Source: Rhodococcus koreensis (GTDB lineage: Bacteria; Actinomycetota; Actinomycetes; Mycobacteriales; Mycobacteriaceae). Taken from it: a DNA stretch of 64,000 nt. The stretch is from NCBI RefSeq assembly GCF_900105905.1, contig NZ_FNSV01000005.1:8451501-8515500 (forward strand). The letters are read 5' to 3'. Under the pieces are notes generated by a model. That model did not search any database and had not been told where the DNA came from. It was given only the letters and a program-made list of their open reading frames with translations. The stretch's first letter is position 1. Each line of letters begins with the position of its first letter. The translations under genes were made by a program, and so were the position numbers. Below, piece after piece: positions 52,628 to 62,000 of the stretch.

Positions 52628-53623
52628 TCAGGGCCGGCACTGCCAGTTCAGTTTCCCGTCGGTCACAGCGGGCGTCCATCCACCGCCGAACGGGATGAAC
52701 CCGGGCAGGTAGGTGAACGCGGTCTCGCCTGCGGAATTGCCACCCGCGGGTGCGCCGCCCATTTCTTCGTCGAGCTCTCCCCAGGTGTCGAGTTCCATCT
52801 GCCGCTCCTCGACGAGGCGTTCGAGGTCGAACAGTTCGTGGGCCGGCAACAACGCCACCCAATTCTCGTGCGGAAATCCGCTGATCTGCTCGAAGAATGC
52901 CGTCAGCTCGTATGGCCACTCGACGCCGGTGGCGTCGACGGCCTGGGTGATCTGTGCCCGGTCCGCACCGGCGATCGGCGCGGGGGTCAGGTGTGTGCGG
53001 ATCCAGTGGGCGATCCGCGTCCACTGCTCGATGACCGCGTGGGCGGCGTCTTCCTGCAGGACAGCGGAACGATGAATCGTGCCGGCAGGGTCTGTGGCGG
53101 GTGAGGGCGCCGGCCGGGTCGGAACTGTGGTGAGCATCCGGGGGAGGTAGGAGTCGCCGACTTTCGCAGTCGTCAGTGGCAACGGGTGCTCGGTGGGCGA
53201 CAGCTGCAGCAAGACAGCCACGTCGCCCCGGTCGGCGTCCCGTCCTCGCGCGTGGACCCGGATGTGCCATGAACCGGGCGAGATGTCGTCCACCGTGGTC
53301 ACTCCCGCGATGTCCTCGATGGAGGTCTCGGTCCCTGCAGGATGCGGGATCAGTGAGTGTGGGCCAGTCACCGCGAACGTGCCTTCCTCGATCGTCTCCC
53401 ACTCGGTCATCGTGGTCGTCGGCGGTGTGGTCCGTACGCTGATGCCGACCTCCGCCGGGCCGTATGTCACACCCGTGTAGACCACGACGAAGTCGGTGCC
53501 CATGACGATGAGACGTCCACACGAATCGGAGCTCAGGTCGCCGTTCTGGATCCCGGCGCCGCCCTCCAGAGTTTGGACGAAGAGGACAGGAACCCCGAGA
53601 TCGATCGTTCGGCGTGTGTCCAT
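52628..53623 (-). CDS. Protein with C-terminal SUKH (SMI1/KNR4) domain
   Basis: Protein of 331 aa. The N-terminal half is beta-rich (VPVLFVQTLEGGAGIQNGDL, SWHIRVHARGRDADRGDVAV). The C-terminal part, WPYELTAFFEQISGFPHENW then LLPAHELFDLERLVEERQ and FTYLPGFIPFGGGW, has the SUKH layout (an early Trp-Pro, a Gly-rich middle, a late PF-GG). It stops shortly after this motif, earlier than most SUKH domains. SUKH proteins are often immunity proteins against nuclease toxins; no toxin gene is adjacent. Confidence 0.66.
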   Translation of the reverse strand: MDTRRTIDLGVPVLFVQTLEGGAGIQNGDLSSDSCGRLIVMGTDFVVVYTGVTYGPAEVGISVRTTPPTTTMTEWETIEEGTFAVTGPHSLIPHPAGTETSIEDIAGVTTVDDISPGSWHIRVHARGRDADRGDVAVLLQLSPTEHPLPLTTAKVGDSYLPRMLTTVPTRPAPSPATDPAGTIHRSAVLQEDAAHAVIEQWTRIAHWIRTHLTPAPIAGADRAQITQAVDATGVEWPYELTAFFEQISGFPHENWVALLPAHELFDLERLVEERQMELDTWGELDEEMGGAPAGGNSAGETAFTYLPGFIPFGGGWTPAVTDGKLNWQCRP

Positions 53624-53701
53624 CCACGGATGATGTCATCCGGTATGCCGATCCGTCGAAGACGGAGCGGTAATTCTACTCGCGCATCGGGAATCGGTAG
53701 G

Positions 53702-54280
53702 TCAATGGAGCGTGGGTCGGTAGATGAGCTCCTGAATGTGACCGTCGAGCGTCCGGTTCTCGAGCAGTTCCAGGTCGAAGTCGGCCGCACCCTGGAAGAT
53801 CGGGTCGTCACCGGTCTGACCGGTGATCACTGGGAAGAGCGTCACCTGCAGGCGGTCGACGAGTCCGGCGGCCAACAGCGCCCGGTTCATCGACAGGCTG
53901 CCGTGGGAGCGCAGCGGCACGTCGGACTCCTGCTTGAGCCGGGCGACGATGTCGACGGCGTCACCGCTCACGATGGTCGCGTCCGGCCAGTCGAGAGGTC
54001 CTTTCAACCTCGTCGACACCACCGTTGCAGGCAGACTCCTCATCCGCGTGACCCACGGGTCACGCACTTCGGACTCTTCGGTGCTCGATGCCAGCATTTG
54101 CGCAAATGCCCGATACGTGTTGGCCCCGAAGACCATCCGCTGCTCCGACTCGTACAAGGAAAGGCGGTGGTCGAGCAACTCGGGGCCCTGCTTGCCCCAG
54201 TATCCTCCCCAGTCGCCGCCGCTGACGCCGCCGTAGCCGTCGAGGCTGGAAAAGACGTCGAAGGTGTAGGTCGCGGTCAT
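53702..54280 (-). CDS. RibD C-terminal/dihydrofolate reductase-like protein
   Basis: Protein of 192 aa of the YyaP/RibD_C family: TYTFDVFSSLDGYGGVSGGD at the N-terminus, MVFGANTYRAFAQML, then the SHGSLSMNRALLAAGLVDRL loop and PVITGQTGDDPIF at the C-terminus. These NADPH-binding proteins are numerous in actinobacteria and mostly uncharacterised. A paralogue lies at 55.8 kb. Confidence 0.85.
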   Translation of the reverse strand: MTATYTFDVFSSLDGYGGVSGGDWGGYWGKQGPELLDHRLSLYESEQRMVFGANTYRAFAQMLASSTEESEVRDPWVTRMRSLPATVVSTRLKGPLDWPDATIVSGDAVDIVARLKQESDVPLRSHGSLSMNRALLAAGLVDRLQVTLFPVITGQTGDDPIFQGAADFDLELLENRTLDGHIQELIYRPTLH

Positions 54281-54690
54281 GTCGTTCTCCTCGAGTCACG
54301 TTTTGATCGATGTAGGTACAGACTGGGAACCACTGCAAAACTCATCGTCGTCGACAAGGCGCAGCGTTGCGCAGGGTTCCGTGAGGTGGCTCGCGGGTCG
54401 ACAGCCGGGGGTCGCGCTGTAGCGGGCGGATCAGATCCCCTCTGTCAGAGGGGCGAACTACTCTTACCATCGCGACGAGCAACAGGTCGCCACTCACTGC
54501 CGAGACCGGTGATCTGATCACGGTCCTGATCTGCGGAGTTCCGCGGATTGGCAGGCGTGCGGCGACCTGTTTCTCTGTGCAGAGCGGGCGACTCCAATCA
54601 TTCTGGGGCTGCTTGGTCGCCGCGATCCCGGTTACCACCGCGGGACACATACACCCACCGCGCTGCCGACGCCTGTGATTCAATCGCGTC
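54281..54690. other. Intergenic region with two palindromes
   Basis: 410 bp between divergent genes. CCCCTCTG-T-CAGAGGGG (54437-54453) and GTGATC-T-GATCAC (54509-54521) are perfect odd-length palindromes, plausible operators. No frame here looks like a gene. Confidence 0.5.
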
Positions 54691-55218
54691 ATGCGCAAGT
54701 CACTGCTGATAGTCGCGTTGATCGCGTCCTGGTCGGTTGCCGGGGCTGTGCCTGCGGGGGCGGCACCGACGCAGCCGTCCTGGTCGGGGGAGTATTCGCT
54801 GAAGCGCTTCGCCGCGACGAAGACCGGCACGAGTTTGGCCGCGCGGCAGTGGGAGCCCGACTTCTCCGATACGTACCGATTCGAGACGAGTTGCAAGGAC
54901 GACTCCTGCGTTGCGACCGTGACCGATGGACCCACGCCGGCCAATCCGACACTGCCGCTACCGCCGCGATACACCTGGGACGGGACCAGTTGGGTCCACA
55001 CCTACGACTGGGAGTGGGACTGCTACCAGGGCGAGGGTGTGCCGAAGGTGTGGGCGCCGGCGCACTCGGTTGCGTACTACACACCGCAGCCAGACGGGAC
55101 GCTGACCGGTTCCTGGCGTACCGACATCGACAGCGGCCCGTGCGAAGGCTCGGTGCTCATGGACGTCGCCGCCTATCCCGTCCAGCCGCCACCCGGACCA
55201 TTCGGCAGCAGTTCATAG
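54691..55218 (+). CDS. Secreted protein, 175 aa
   Basis: MRKSLLIVALIASWSVAGAV then PAGAA is a Sec signal peptide, with cleavage after AGA or GAA. The mature part has four Cys (SCKDDSC, WDCYQ, GPCEG), aromatic-rich strands (WEPDFSDTYRFETSCKDDSC and WDGTSWVHTYDWEWDCYQGE) and a Pro-rich end. Similar secreted proteins occur in mycobacteria and other mycolate actinobacteria; no function is known. Confidence 0.75.
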   Translation: MRKSLLIVALIASWSVAGAVPAGAAPTQPSWSGEYSLKRFAATKTGTSLAARQWEPDFSDTYRFETSCKDDSCVATVTDGPTPANPTLPLPPRYTWDGTSWVHTYDWEWDCYQGEGVPKVWAPAHSVAYYTPQPDGTLTGSWRTDIDSGPCEGSVLMDVAAYPVQPPPGPFGSSS

Positions 55219-55259
55219 GGCGCGGACGCACAGCGGCCGCGAACCGGCTGAGCCCTTGC

Positions 55260-55730
55260 CTAGCAGCCGGCCTGTGAGCATGCCCAGCTTCTGGCGATCT
55301 TCCATGCTCCGTCTTCGGCGACGAACGGAATCGGAGACCCTTCCGGCTGTGCCTGCCCTTGTAAGACGGGGTTGCCGAAGGCGAGTAAGGATCCGTCGCC
55401 ACGGTCCACCACTAGGTGGAACTCGACCGTCATTCCCTCTTGAACGAACTTCTGGGCGAGCCGTGGATCGGCGTCATCGACGCCCTGAATCAGATTCACT
55501 CGGTCGGACAACGGGACGTCGTAGTCGAGGGCAGTGTTGTACAGAGCGGTCAGCTCGTCCGCCGTCGGGAGCAATCCCGGAATGTCGGGTGTGGCCGGCA
55601 CGGATGACGTTGCTTCCACTCCCACCGAGGGGGGTGCTGACTCGCCGCCGTGGGAACTGCACGCAGCCATCAGCACCGACGTGGCGACGACGACGCCGGC
55701 GATCGGTATCGACTTGAACCGAAACGTCAT
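55260..55730 (-). CDS. MTB12-like low-molecular-weight antigen lipoprotein
   Basis: Lipoprotein of 156 aa. The signal VVVATSVLMAACSS carries the lipobox. The mature domain LPTADELTALYNTALDYDVP, KFVQEGMTVEFHLVVD and the end VAEDGAWKIARSWAC match the low-molecular-weight antigen MTB12 (CFP-2) group. GAAGGA lies 8 nt before the ATG at 55730. It is a surface protein of unknown function. Confidence 0.78.
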   Translation of the reverse strand: MTFRFKSIPIAGVVVATSVLMAACSSHGGESAPPSVGVEATSSVPATPDIPGLLPTADELTALYNTALDYDVPLSDRVNLIQGVDDADPRLAQKFVQEGMTVEFHLVVDRGDGSLLAFGNPVLQGQAQPEGSPIPFVAEDGAWKIARSWACSQAGC

Positions 55731-55771
55731 CGACGAATCCTTCGTGGTGAGGAATGCAACTGTTCGTGCCA

Positions 55772-56362
55772 CTATGACAGTTCGATGCTCGCTTCCGGCC
55801 CGTAGGACTCGTCGCGGGCGCACCGGTAGCGCTCATAGATCACGCGCGAGCCGAACGTCCTGGTCTCGACGAGGTCCAGCGGGACGTCTTCGGTGACCGG
55901 CGGCAGGAACGGCGTGCCGCCTCCGACGACGATCGGATTGCGGAACATGCGCAGCTCGTCGACGAGACCGAGCTCGATTGCTGCCGCGGCCAGACCGGCG
56001 CCCCCGATCGCGACGTCCTTGTCGGTCGCGTCGAGCGCTGCGGCGGCCTCCTCGGCCACCGACGCCTCGGCGAGCCGGGCGTTGCCGTGAACGCTGTCGA
56101 GCGTGCGGCTGAAGACGACCTTCGGGATAGTGCACCAGACGTCGGCGAACGCGGCCTGAAGCTCGTTGTCGCGCATCGACGGATCCGTGTCCCACGGCAG
56201 CATGGTCTCGTAAAGCCTGCGGCCGCACAGATAGCCGCCGAGCTCGCGTATCTGCTCGACGTGGAAACGGAACTGCTCGTCGTTGGGCACCGTCCACCCG
56301 AATCCGCCCTCCCGGTCGGCGATGAAGCCGTCCACCGAGACGCTCATCGAGTAGATCAACAT
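55772..56362 (-). CDS. RibD C-terminal/dihydrofolate reductase-like protein
   Basis: Protein of 196 aa: MLIYSMSVSVDGFIADREGG, YLCGRRLYETM, GGAGLAAAAIELGLVDELRM and NPIVVGGGTPFLP are the RibD_C/YyaP markers. The ATG at 56362 starts the domain; the open frame further upstream is antisense to the methyltransferase gene. It is a paralogue of the protein at 53.7 kb with a different loop pattern. Confidence 0.84.
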   Translation of the reverse strand: MLIYSMSVSVDGFIADREGGFGWTVPNDEQFRFHVEQIRELGGYLCGRRLYETMLPWDTDPSMRDNELQAAFADVWCTIPKVVFSRTLDSVHGNARLAEASVAEEAAAALDATDKDVAIGGAGLAAAAIELGLVDELRMFRNPIVVGGGTPFLPPVTEDVPLDLVETRTFGSRVIYERYRCARDESYGPEASIELS

Positions 56363-56561
56363 GGCAATGTCACCGTTGAGCTGGACATCCCGCTCTCCAT
56401 CCTTCTGCACGCTGCTCTGCCACACACTGCAACCGATCGCGAGACGACAACGGATCGTCGTGGGCGGTCCACGCGATCGTACGGCGGTTGTCGACGCCAG
56501 GTGCCGACTCGCCCCGGGGAGGATCGGCACTCGCAGCACCCGATCGACGATCATTGACGGC

Positions 56562-57188
56562 ATGGCGAACACGAGAATCCAGCCGGGCGACATCGTCCGA
56601 GAGTCGTACTCGGCCAGATCCCAGGAGTACACGGATCTCTTCGGCTCCATGACTTCGACGCACCCGTCCGATCGGGCCCTGGTGAGCAGCTGGGCCGCCG
56701 CCCTGACGGGTCCCGTGCTCGACGCCGGGTGCGGTCCGGGGCAGTGGACCGACTTCTTGGCCGCGTGCGGAGCCGCTGTGAGCGGAATTGATCTCGTTCC
56801 CGAGTTCGTCGAACGTGCTCGCGCGCAATATCCGGACCTCTCCTTCGGCGTCGGCAGCTTCGAGACGTTGGACGTCGCGACAGAATCACTGGGTGGTGTG
56901 CTGTCCTGGTACTCGCTCATTCATCACGGTCCACAGGACATCGAAATTCCGCTCGCCGAGTTCGCGCGCGTGATCCGACCGGGCGGAGGGCTTCTGGTCG
57001 GCTTCTTCGAAGGAGCAACCGTCGAGACTTTCGACCATGCCGTGACCACTGCCCATCGTTGGCCGGTTGCCGAACTCGGCCGGCAATTGGCCCAGGCCGG
57101 CTTCGAGGTGATCGAGACACATACCCGAACCGGGAGCGGCTACAGGCCTCACGGCGCAATCACCGCACGCCGGCAGAGCATCCGGTGA
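56562..57188 (+). CDS. Class I SAM-dependent methyltransferase
   Basis: Protein of 208 aa with motif I GPVLDAGCGPGQWTDFLAAC, motif II SGIDLVPEFVERARAQYPDL and GVLSWYSLIHHGPQDIEIPL plus RVIRPGGGLLVGFF. It belongs to the Methyltransf_25/11 group. ATG at 56562; a longer frame exists upstream but lies over the divergent gene. It ends 3 nt from the Pnkp stop. Confidence 0.85.
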   Translation: MANTRIQPGDIVRESYSARSQEYTDLFGSMTSTHPSDRALVSSWAAALTGPVLDAGCGPGQWTDFLAACGAAVSGIDLVPEFVERARAQYPDLSFGVGSFETLDVATESLGGVLSWYSLIHHGPQDIEIPLAEFARVIRPGGGLLVGFFEGATVETFDHAVTTAHRWPVAELGRQLAQAGFEVIETHTRTGSGYRPHGAITARRQSIR

Positions 57189-57191
57189 CGG

Positions 57192-59729
57192 CTACAGCCT
57201 CGGGTCCACCGGCTCGGATTCGAGCGCGAGAACCGCGAACACCGTTTCGTGCACCCGCCACAGCGGGTCACCTTCGGTGAATCTGGTCAGCGCCTCGAGA
57301 CCGAGGGCATGTTCGCGCAGAGCCATCGATCGTTTGCGACCGAGTGAGCGGTCGCGGAGAACGTCGAGGTTCTCGGTGTAATCGGGGCCGTAGATGATTC
57401 GCAGGTATTCCCGTCCCCGCACCTTGATGCCAGGCTGAATCCTTCTCTGTGCCAGTTCTGTGGGTGTAAGGCCGAGTGGCTTGACCACCATGCCCTCGCC
57501 GCCGGCATCGGTCAGTTGCGACCACCAGGTGGTCGCCGAATCCCGGGCCTCGTCGGAGGTGAGATCGACGAACTGGTGCTTGGTCTCGGCGATGAGGGGA
57601 TCGTCGAGTGTCGCCAGCTTCGCGAGGTGCCATGAGTGCGGTTCGGTGACCGCGGTTGCGCGGCCGTCGCAGGCGAGGATGTGGAACGGTGCGAGCCGCA
57701 CCCCGTCCAGGCCGGTCACCGGCCAGCAGTACCGCGCGTACGCGTCCCTGAAACGTCGGGCGTTGGCCGCGCGGGTCCGGGTGTGAGCCAACAGGTCTGC
57801 GACGTCCAACCCTCGCGCCGCGGCCCGTTCCAGTGCGGTGATCGCGTCCGGCAGCGCCGCACCCGCCGCGGCGCCGACCGATGCGTATTGGCTGCGGATC
57901 AGTTCTCCGGCCTTCGCCGACCACGGCAGCAGCTCGCAATCGAGCGCCAGCCACGACGACTCGAGGTCGTCCATCAGCGGCCTGCACGCGGTGCGGAGCC
58001 GGGCCACCAGTTCGCTCATCGTGGCCGGGTCGTCGAAGAACGGTCGGCCGGTGCGGGTGCAGACGATCCCCGAACTTCCATCGGTGACACCGAACCGCTC
58101 CGCCGCGGCTGCGGCGTCGCGGGCCAGCACGGCGATCGCCCGGGAACCCATGTGCTTTTCCTCGCACACGATCTCGGTGATCCCATTCGCCGCGAACTCG
58201 GCGAAGGCCTGCGCGGGGTGTTCCAGGTAGCCGTCGAGTTTCGAGGTGGCGGGTGGAGCCATGGTCGGCGGCAGGTACACCAGCCAGCGCGGGTCGACGG
58301 CGAACCGGCTCATGATCTCGAGAGCGGCGGCGGAGTTCTCCTCGCGCACCTTGATGCGTCCCTTGTTGTACCGGACGCCGATGTGCCGTGTTCCGCGCAC
58401 GTCGTCGATGGACAACAGGGCCGGATCGCGCTGTGTCCGACGCCCTGGTGTGGCCGGCCCCGTCTCGAGTGGTCGCGCCGGTTCGAACCACACCTGCTCG
58501 GCCGGAACGGACACGATGTCCTTGCCGGGGTAGCGCAGGGCGGTCAGTCTGCCGCCGAAGACGACTCCGGTGTCGAGGCAGATGGTGTTGTTGATCCACT
58601 CGGTCTCGGGAACAGGCGTGTGGCCGTAGACGACGACGGCCCGTCCGCGGTACTCCTGGGCCCACGGGTAGCGCACCGGCAGCCCGTATTCGTCGGTCTC
58701 ACCGGTGGTGTCGCCGTACAGGGCGAACGAACGCACCCGCGCCGATGCGCGGCCGTGGTAGGCCTCCTTCAGCCCGGCGTGCGCGACCACCAGATTGCCG
58801 CCGTCGAGTTCGTAGTGGCTGATCAGGCCGTCGATGAAGGCGTGCGCCGACTTACGGAAGTCGTCAGGTTCCGCGGCGAGCTGATCGAGCGACTCCTGCA
58901 GACCGTGCGAGGCGGCGACCTTCCGGCCGTGCAGCGCCCGGGCGAGCTTCTGTTCGTGATTGCCCGAGACGCACAGCGCCGTTCCGGCCGCCACCATACC
59001 CATCACCAGGCGCAGCACTCCCGGGGTGTCCGGTCCGCGATCGACCAGGTCGCCGACGAACACTGCGGTCCGCCCCTCGGGGTGGTGGGCGCCGGCGCCA
59101 TCGGGCTGGAGCCGCCAGCCGAGTTCGCGCAGCAGCGTTTCCAGCTCGCTTCGGCAGCCGTGCACGTCGCCGATGATGTCGAACGGACCGGTCAGATCCC
59201 GCTGGTCGGTCCAGGCCTTCTCGGTCGACACCGTCGCCGAGTCGATGGCGTCGACTCCGGTGAGCACGTGCACGCGCCGGAAGCCTTCGCGGCCGATCCT
59301 CGGCAGTGACCGCCGAAGGTCCTTGTGCTGCCGTCGGATCACGTGTGCACCGAAGTCGCGGTCCGGTCGGGTCGCGTTGCGCGCGATCGCGACGTCGTCG
59401 GGAACGTCGACCACGATTGCGTCGACCAGGACGTCGTGGGACTTGGCCAGATCGATCAATGCCTTGCGTGCTTCGCGCTGCACATTGGTGGCATCGACGA
59501 CCGTGAGCAGACCACGCCGCAGCCGGGTCCCGGCGATATAGAGCAGCACGTCGAAGGCGTCCGTGGTTGCGGCCTGGTCGTTTTCGTCGTCGGCGACCAG
59601 CCCCCGGCAGAAGTCGGACGACAGCACCTGGGTCGGGGCGAAATGCCGCGCCGCGAAGCTGGACTTGCCACTGCCGGACACACCCACGAGAACCACCAGC
59701 GACAGAGCCGGCACAGAGATGTCAGGCAT
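57192..59729 (-). CDS. pnkp: Polynucleotide kinase-phosphatase (Pnkp) of the bacterial RNA-repair system
   Basis: Three-domain RNA end-healing and ligase enzyme of 845 aa. Kinase: P-loop VLVGVSGSGKSSFAARHF. Phosphatase (binuclear metal): FDIIGDVHGCRSELETLL, VGDLVDRGPDTPGVL, VSGNHEQKLARAL and YGHTPVP. Adenylyltransferase: CEEKHMGSRAIAVLARDA with the nucleotidyl Lys, and GGEGMVVKPLG. The start ATG overlaps the Hen1 stop by 8 nt, the usual Hen1-Pnkp operon. Together they re-seal RNA cut by ribotoxins and methylate the 3' end of the break so that it resists re-cutting. Confidence 0.93.
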   Translation of the reverse strand: MPDISVPALSLVVLVGVSGSGKSSFAARHFAPTQVLSSDFCRGLVADDENDQAATTDAFDVLLYIAGTRLRRGLLTVVDATNVQREARKALIDLAKSHDVLVDAIVVDVPDDVAIARNATRPDRDFGAHVIRRQHKDLRRSLPRIGREGFRRVHVLTGVDAIDSATVSTEKAWTDQRDLTGPFDIIGDVHGCRSELETLLRELGWRLQPDGAGAHHPEGRTAVFVGDLVDRGPDTPGVLRLVMGMVAAGTALCVSGNHEQKLARALHGRKVAASHGLQESLDQLAAEPDDFRKSAHAFIDGLISHYELDGGNLVVAHAGLKEAYHGRASARVRSFALYGDTTGETDEYGLPVRYPWAQEYRGRAVVVYGHTPVPETEWINNTICLDTGVVFGGRLTALRYPGKDIVSVPAEQVWFEPARPLETGPATPGRRTQRDPALLSIDDVRGTRHIGVRYNKGRIKVREENSAAALEIMSRFAVDPRWLVYLPPTMAPPATSKLDGYLEHPAQAFAEFAANGITEIVCEEKHMGSRAIAVLARDAAAAAERFGVTDGSSGIVCTRTGRPFFDDPATMSELVARLRTACRPLMDDLESSWLALDCELLPWSAKAGELIRSQYASVGAAAGAALPDAITALERAAARGLDVADLLAHTRTRAANARRFRDAYARYCWPVTGLDGVRLAPFHILACDGRATAVTEPHSWHLAKLATLDDPLIAETKHQFVDLTSDEARDSATTWWSQLTDAGGEGMVVKPLGLTPTELAQRRIQPGIKVRGREYLRIIYGPDYTENLDVLRDRSLGRKRSMALREHALGLEALTRFTEGDPLWRVHETVFAVLALESEPVDPRL

Positions 59730-61158
59730 CGGAACCACCCGCCCGCGCGAAAACCGCCATCTGAGTCGGTGGACCGACCTCGGGGTCGTCCTCGCCGACC
59801 GGCCGGAAGTCGGCGGTGTATCCGTGGACCCGGCATACGTTGCTTGCCCACGAACGGAATTCGGACCGGGACCACTCGAAGCGGTGGTCGCGGTGACGCA
59901 TTCCCTCGAGTTCGGGGTAGCGCACGTTGTACTCGGAGTTGGGTGTCGTCACGATCACGTGCCCGGGCCGCGCGGTACCGAAGATCACCTGCTCGAGTGC
60001 GGTGAGCCGCGGCGGGTCGATGTGTTCGACGACCTCCATCAACACGGCCGCGTCGTAGCCGGCGAACCTGCTGTCGGTGTAGGTGAGGGCCGCCTGGAAC
60101 AGTTGCAGACGCTCGCGGCGGCGCTCCGGCATCCGATCGAGCCGCAGCCGGTGTGCTGCGATCGTCAGCGCCCGGGTCGACACGTCCGCGGCGGCGATCT
60201 CGGTGAGGCGGGGATCGTCGAGCAGCGCGGAAACGAGTTGGCCGGAACCGCATCCGAGGTCGATGACGGTGCGGGCCTCGAGTTCGCCGAGCGCTCCGAG
60301 GACCGCCTCGCGCCGAAGCAGGTTCAGCGGCGGGGCGGCCGCCGTGTCCGCCTCGCACCCAATGCCCGCCGCGTCGCTGCCGGGCTCCTCGTCGACCGGT
60401 GGTTCCAACCGCTCCGCCACGTCGTCGCCGAGTTCGGCGAGCCGCTCGAACGCCGAGCGCGTCAGGGCGGACTGATGCCGCAGGTAGCGGCGGGTGATGA
60501 GGGTGCTCTCCGGGTGCTCCGCGAGCCAGGATCCACCGGCGCGGATCAGCTTGTCGACCTCGTCGGAGGCGACCCAATAGTGCTTGGCGTCGTCGAGCAC
60601 CGGAAGCAGTACATACAGGTGATTCAGGGCGTCGGCGAGCCGGATGTCGCCGCGCAAGGTGAGCCGCACATAGCGGGAATCGCCCCATTCCGGAAACGCA
60701 TCGTCGAGTGGCACGGGGCGCGCCTCGACGGTCCACCCCAGTGGCGTGAAGAGTTGTTCGGCCAGTTCCGGTCCACCGCGACACGGCAGTGCGGGCAGCG
60801 AAATCTCCAGCGGGATCGGCGTCGCGGCCAATTCCGGCTTGAGCGTGCACCGTCCGGCACGGGCAGTGCGGAAGACGTCCGCCAACGCCACCGACAGCAG
60901 CGATGACACGGCGTACGGCCGGTCGTTGACATACTGTCCGAGCGCATAGTCGGCGGACCTGCCGGACGTGCGGGCGAGCCGGATCGCATCGACATCGAGC
61001 AACAGCGCCGCCGTGCAACGATTTTCGTTCGCCTCGGGATAGAACACGCGTGCGACACCGCAGGATTGGGTGAACTCCTGAACCCGATGGGGGTGCTTGT
61101 GCAGCAGGTACCCGAGATCGGTTGCCGGGCGCGCCGTCGTGGAAATCGTCAGGATCAC
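59722..61158 (-). CDS. hen1: 3'-terminal RNA ribose 2'-O-methyltransferase Hen1
   Basis: Protein of 478 aa. Residues 1-250 are the bacterial Hen1 N-terminal domain (MILTISTTARPATDLGYLLH, GQYVNDRPYAVSSLLSVALA) that activates the ligase of Pnkp. The C-terminal methyltransferase has SAM motif TVIDLGCGSGQLVSALLDDP and the metal-binding MEVVEHIDPPRL with the later His in MRHRDHRFEWSRSEF, the ExxEH...H cluster specific to Hen1. It is the first gene of the operon and overlaps Pnkp. Confidence 0.94.
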   Translation of the reverse strand: MILTISTTARPATDLGYLLHKHPHRVQEFTQSCGVARVFYPEANENRCTAALLLDVDAIRLARTSGRSADYALGQYVNDRPYAVSSLLSVALADVFRTARAGRCTLKPELAATPIPLEISLPALPCRGGPELAEQLFTPLGWTVEARPVPLDDAFPEWGDSRYVRLTLRGDIRLADALNHLYVLLPVLDDAKHYWVASDEVDKLIRAGGSWLAEHPESTLITRRYLRHQSALTRSAFERLAELGDDVAERLEPPVDEEPGSDAAGIGCEADTAAAPPLNLLRREAVLGALGELEARTVIDLGCGSGQLVSALLDDPRLTEIAAADVSTRALTIAAHRLRLDRMPERRRERLQLFQAALTYTDSRFAGYDAAVLMEVVEHIDPPRLTALEQVIFGTARPGHVIVTTPNSEYNVRYPELEGMRHRDHRFEWSRSEFRSWASNVCRVHGYTADFRPVGEDDPEVGPPTQMAVFARAGGSDA

Positions 61159-61214
61159 CAGGCACAGTCTGCCGCAGGCAGGGTGCCCGCCGCACCCAGA
61201 TTTCGGTCGGGCAC

Positions 61215-61519
61215 CCGTCCGGACGGTACGGTGCTCGATTCGGTGGATACCTGGTTCGAGATCAACAGGGTGTCCGCACGCTCGAACGCAGTGTCGTCGC
61301 TTACCGTCCCGAAGGCACCCGGATCGTCGCTACAGCCGGCGACGCCGACAACACCGACGCGAGGGCAGGCGGCAGGCACAGCGGAACATCCCGTTGGCCC
61401 TCGACGAGTTGACCGCGATCGCCACCACCCCGCCCCTGACGGTGACGGCGTCGCTCATCCCGGCCGTGCCGCTGATGCCGTCCTGCGGAGCCGTCACCGA
61501 TGGGAACGGGCAGAGCTGA
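61215..61519 (+). pseudogene. Degenerate secreted-protein-like gene with frameshifts
   Basis: Protein-like pieces occur in all three plus-strand frames in the expected order: DGTVLDSVDTWFEI, then LERSVVAYRPEGTRIVATAG and finally QRNIPLALDELTAIATTPPL. Such phrases (strand-rich middle, late LDELTAIA helix) occur in actinobacterial lipoproteins. No frame is open throughout, so the gene is broken. The match is from memory of the pattern, so confidence is low. Confidence 0.35.
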
Positions 61520-61793
61520 CCCGTGAGAAGGTGGCCCGGCTCGACCGAGCGCTCGAAGTGCGGTGGGCGAACTGCCGGGTAGCAGGGGCCTCACCCTGGA
61601 TCGGCGGATCGGACCACTCCGGTTGACGGACTTCGGCAAGGACAGCGTCTGCGAGGTGGTCACCGTGGCATCGGCCGCCGGGGAACGGCGCCTGGAGATC
61701 GTCGTCGTCAGTCGTCAACCCGCGTCGTCATCGCAGGACGAGGACCTGAACGAGATCGACCTGGGCAGCGCCTACTCCGACGAAGACCATCCG

Positions 61794-62000
61794 TCACATG
61801 CTGTCGAAGATGCGTTGTTCCGGGACGCCGGCGTTCTGTGCCGAGGTGACGGCGTCGAGGAGGTCGTCGGTGAGTTGCTCGAAGGTGGCGGTGCGGACCC
61901 GTTCCGGGGGTCGGTCGCTCGGGTGTGTGGTCAGGAAGCAGTGCAGCATCGCGCACGTGTCGCGCACGTGTTCGAGTGCCCGGCGTTGGTCGTCGTTCAT
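61794..62000 (-). CDS. Small hypothetical protein, 68 aa
   Basis: MNDDQRRALEHVRDTCAMLH and CFLTTHPSDRPPERVRTATF then QLTDDLLDAVTSAQNAG form a mostly helical, soluble protein. I do not recognise it. Its ATG overlaps the stop of the upstream small gene (ATGA), so the two are coupled, which supports both as real. Confidence 0.5.
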   Translation of the reverse strand: MNDDQRRALEHVRDTCAMLHCFLTTHPSDRPPERVRTATFEQLTDDLLDAVTSAQNAGVPEQRIFDSM

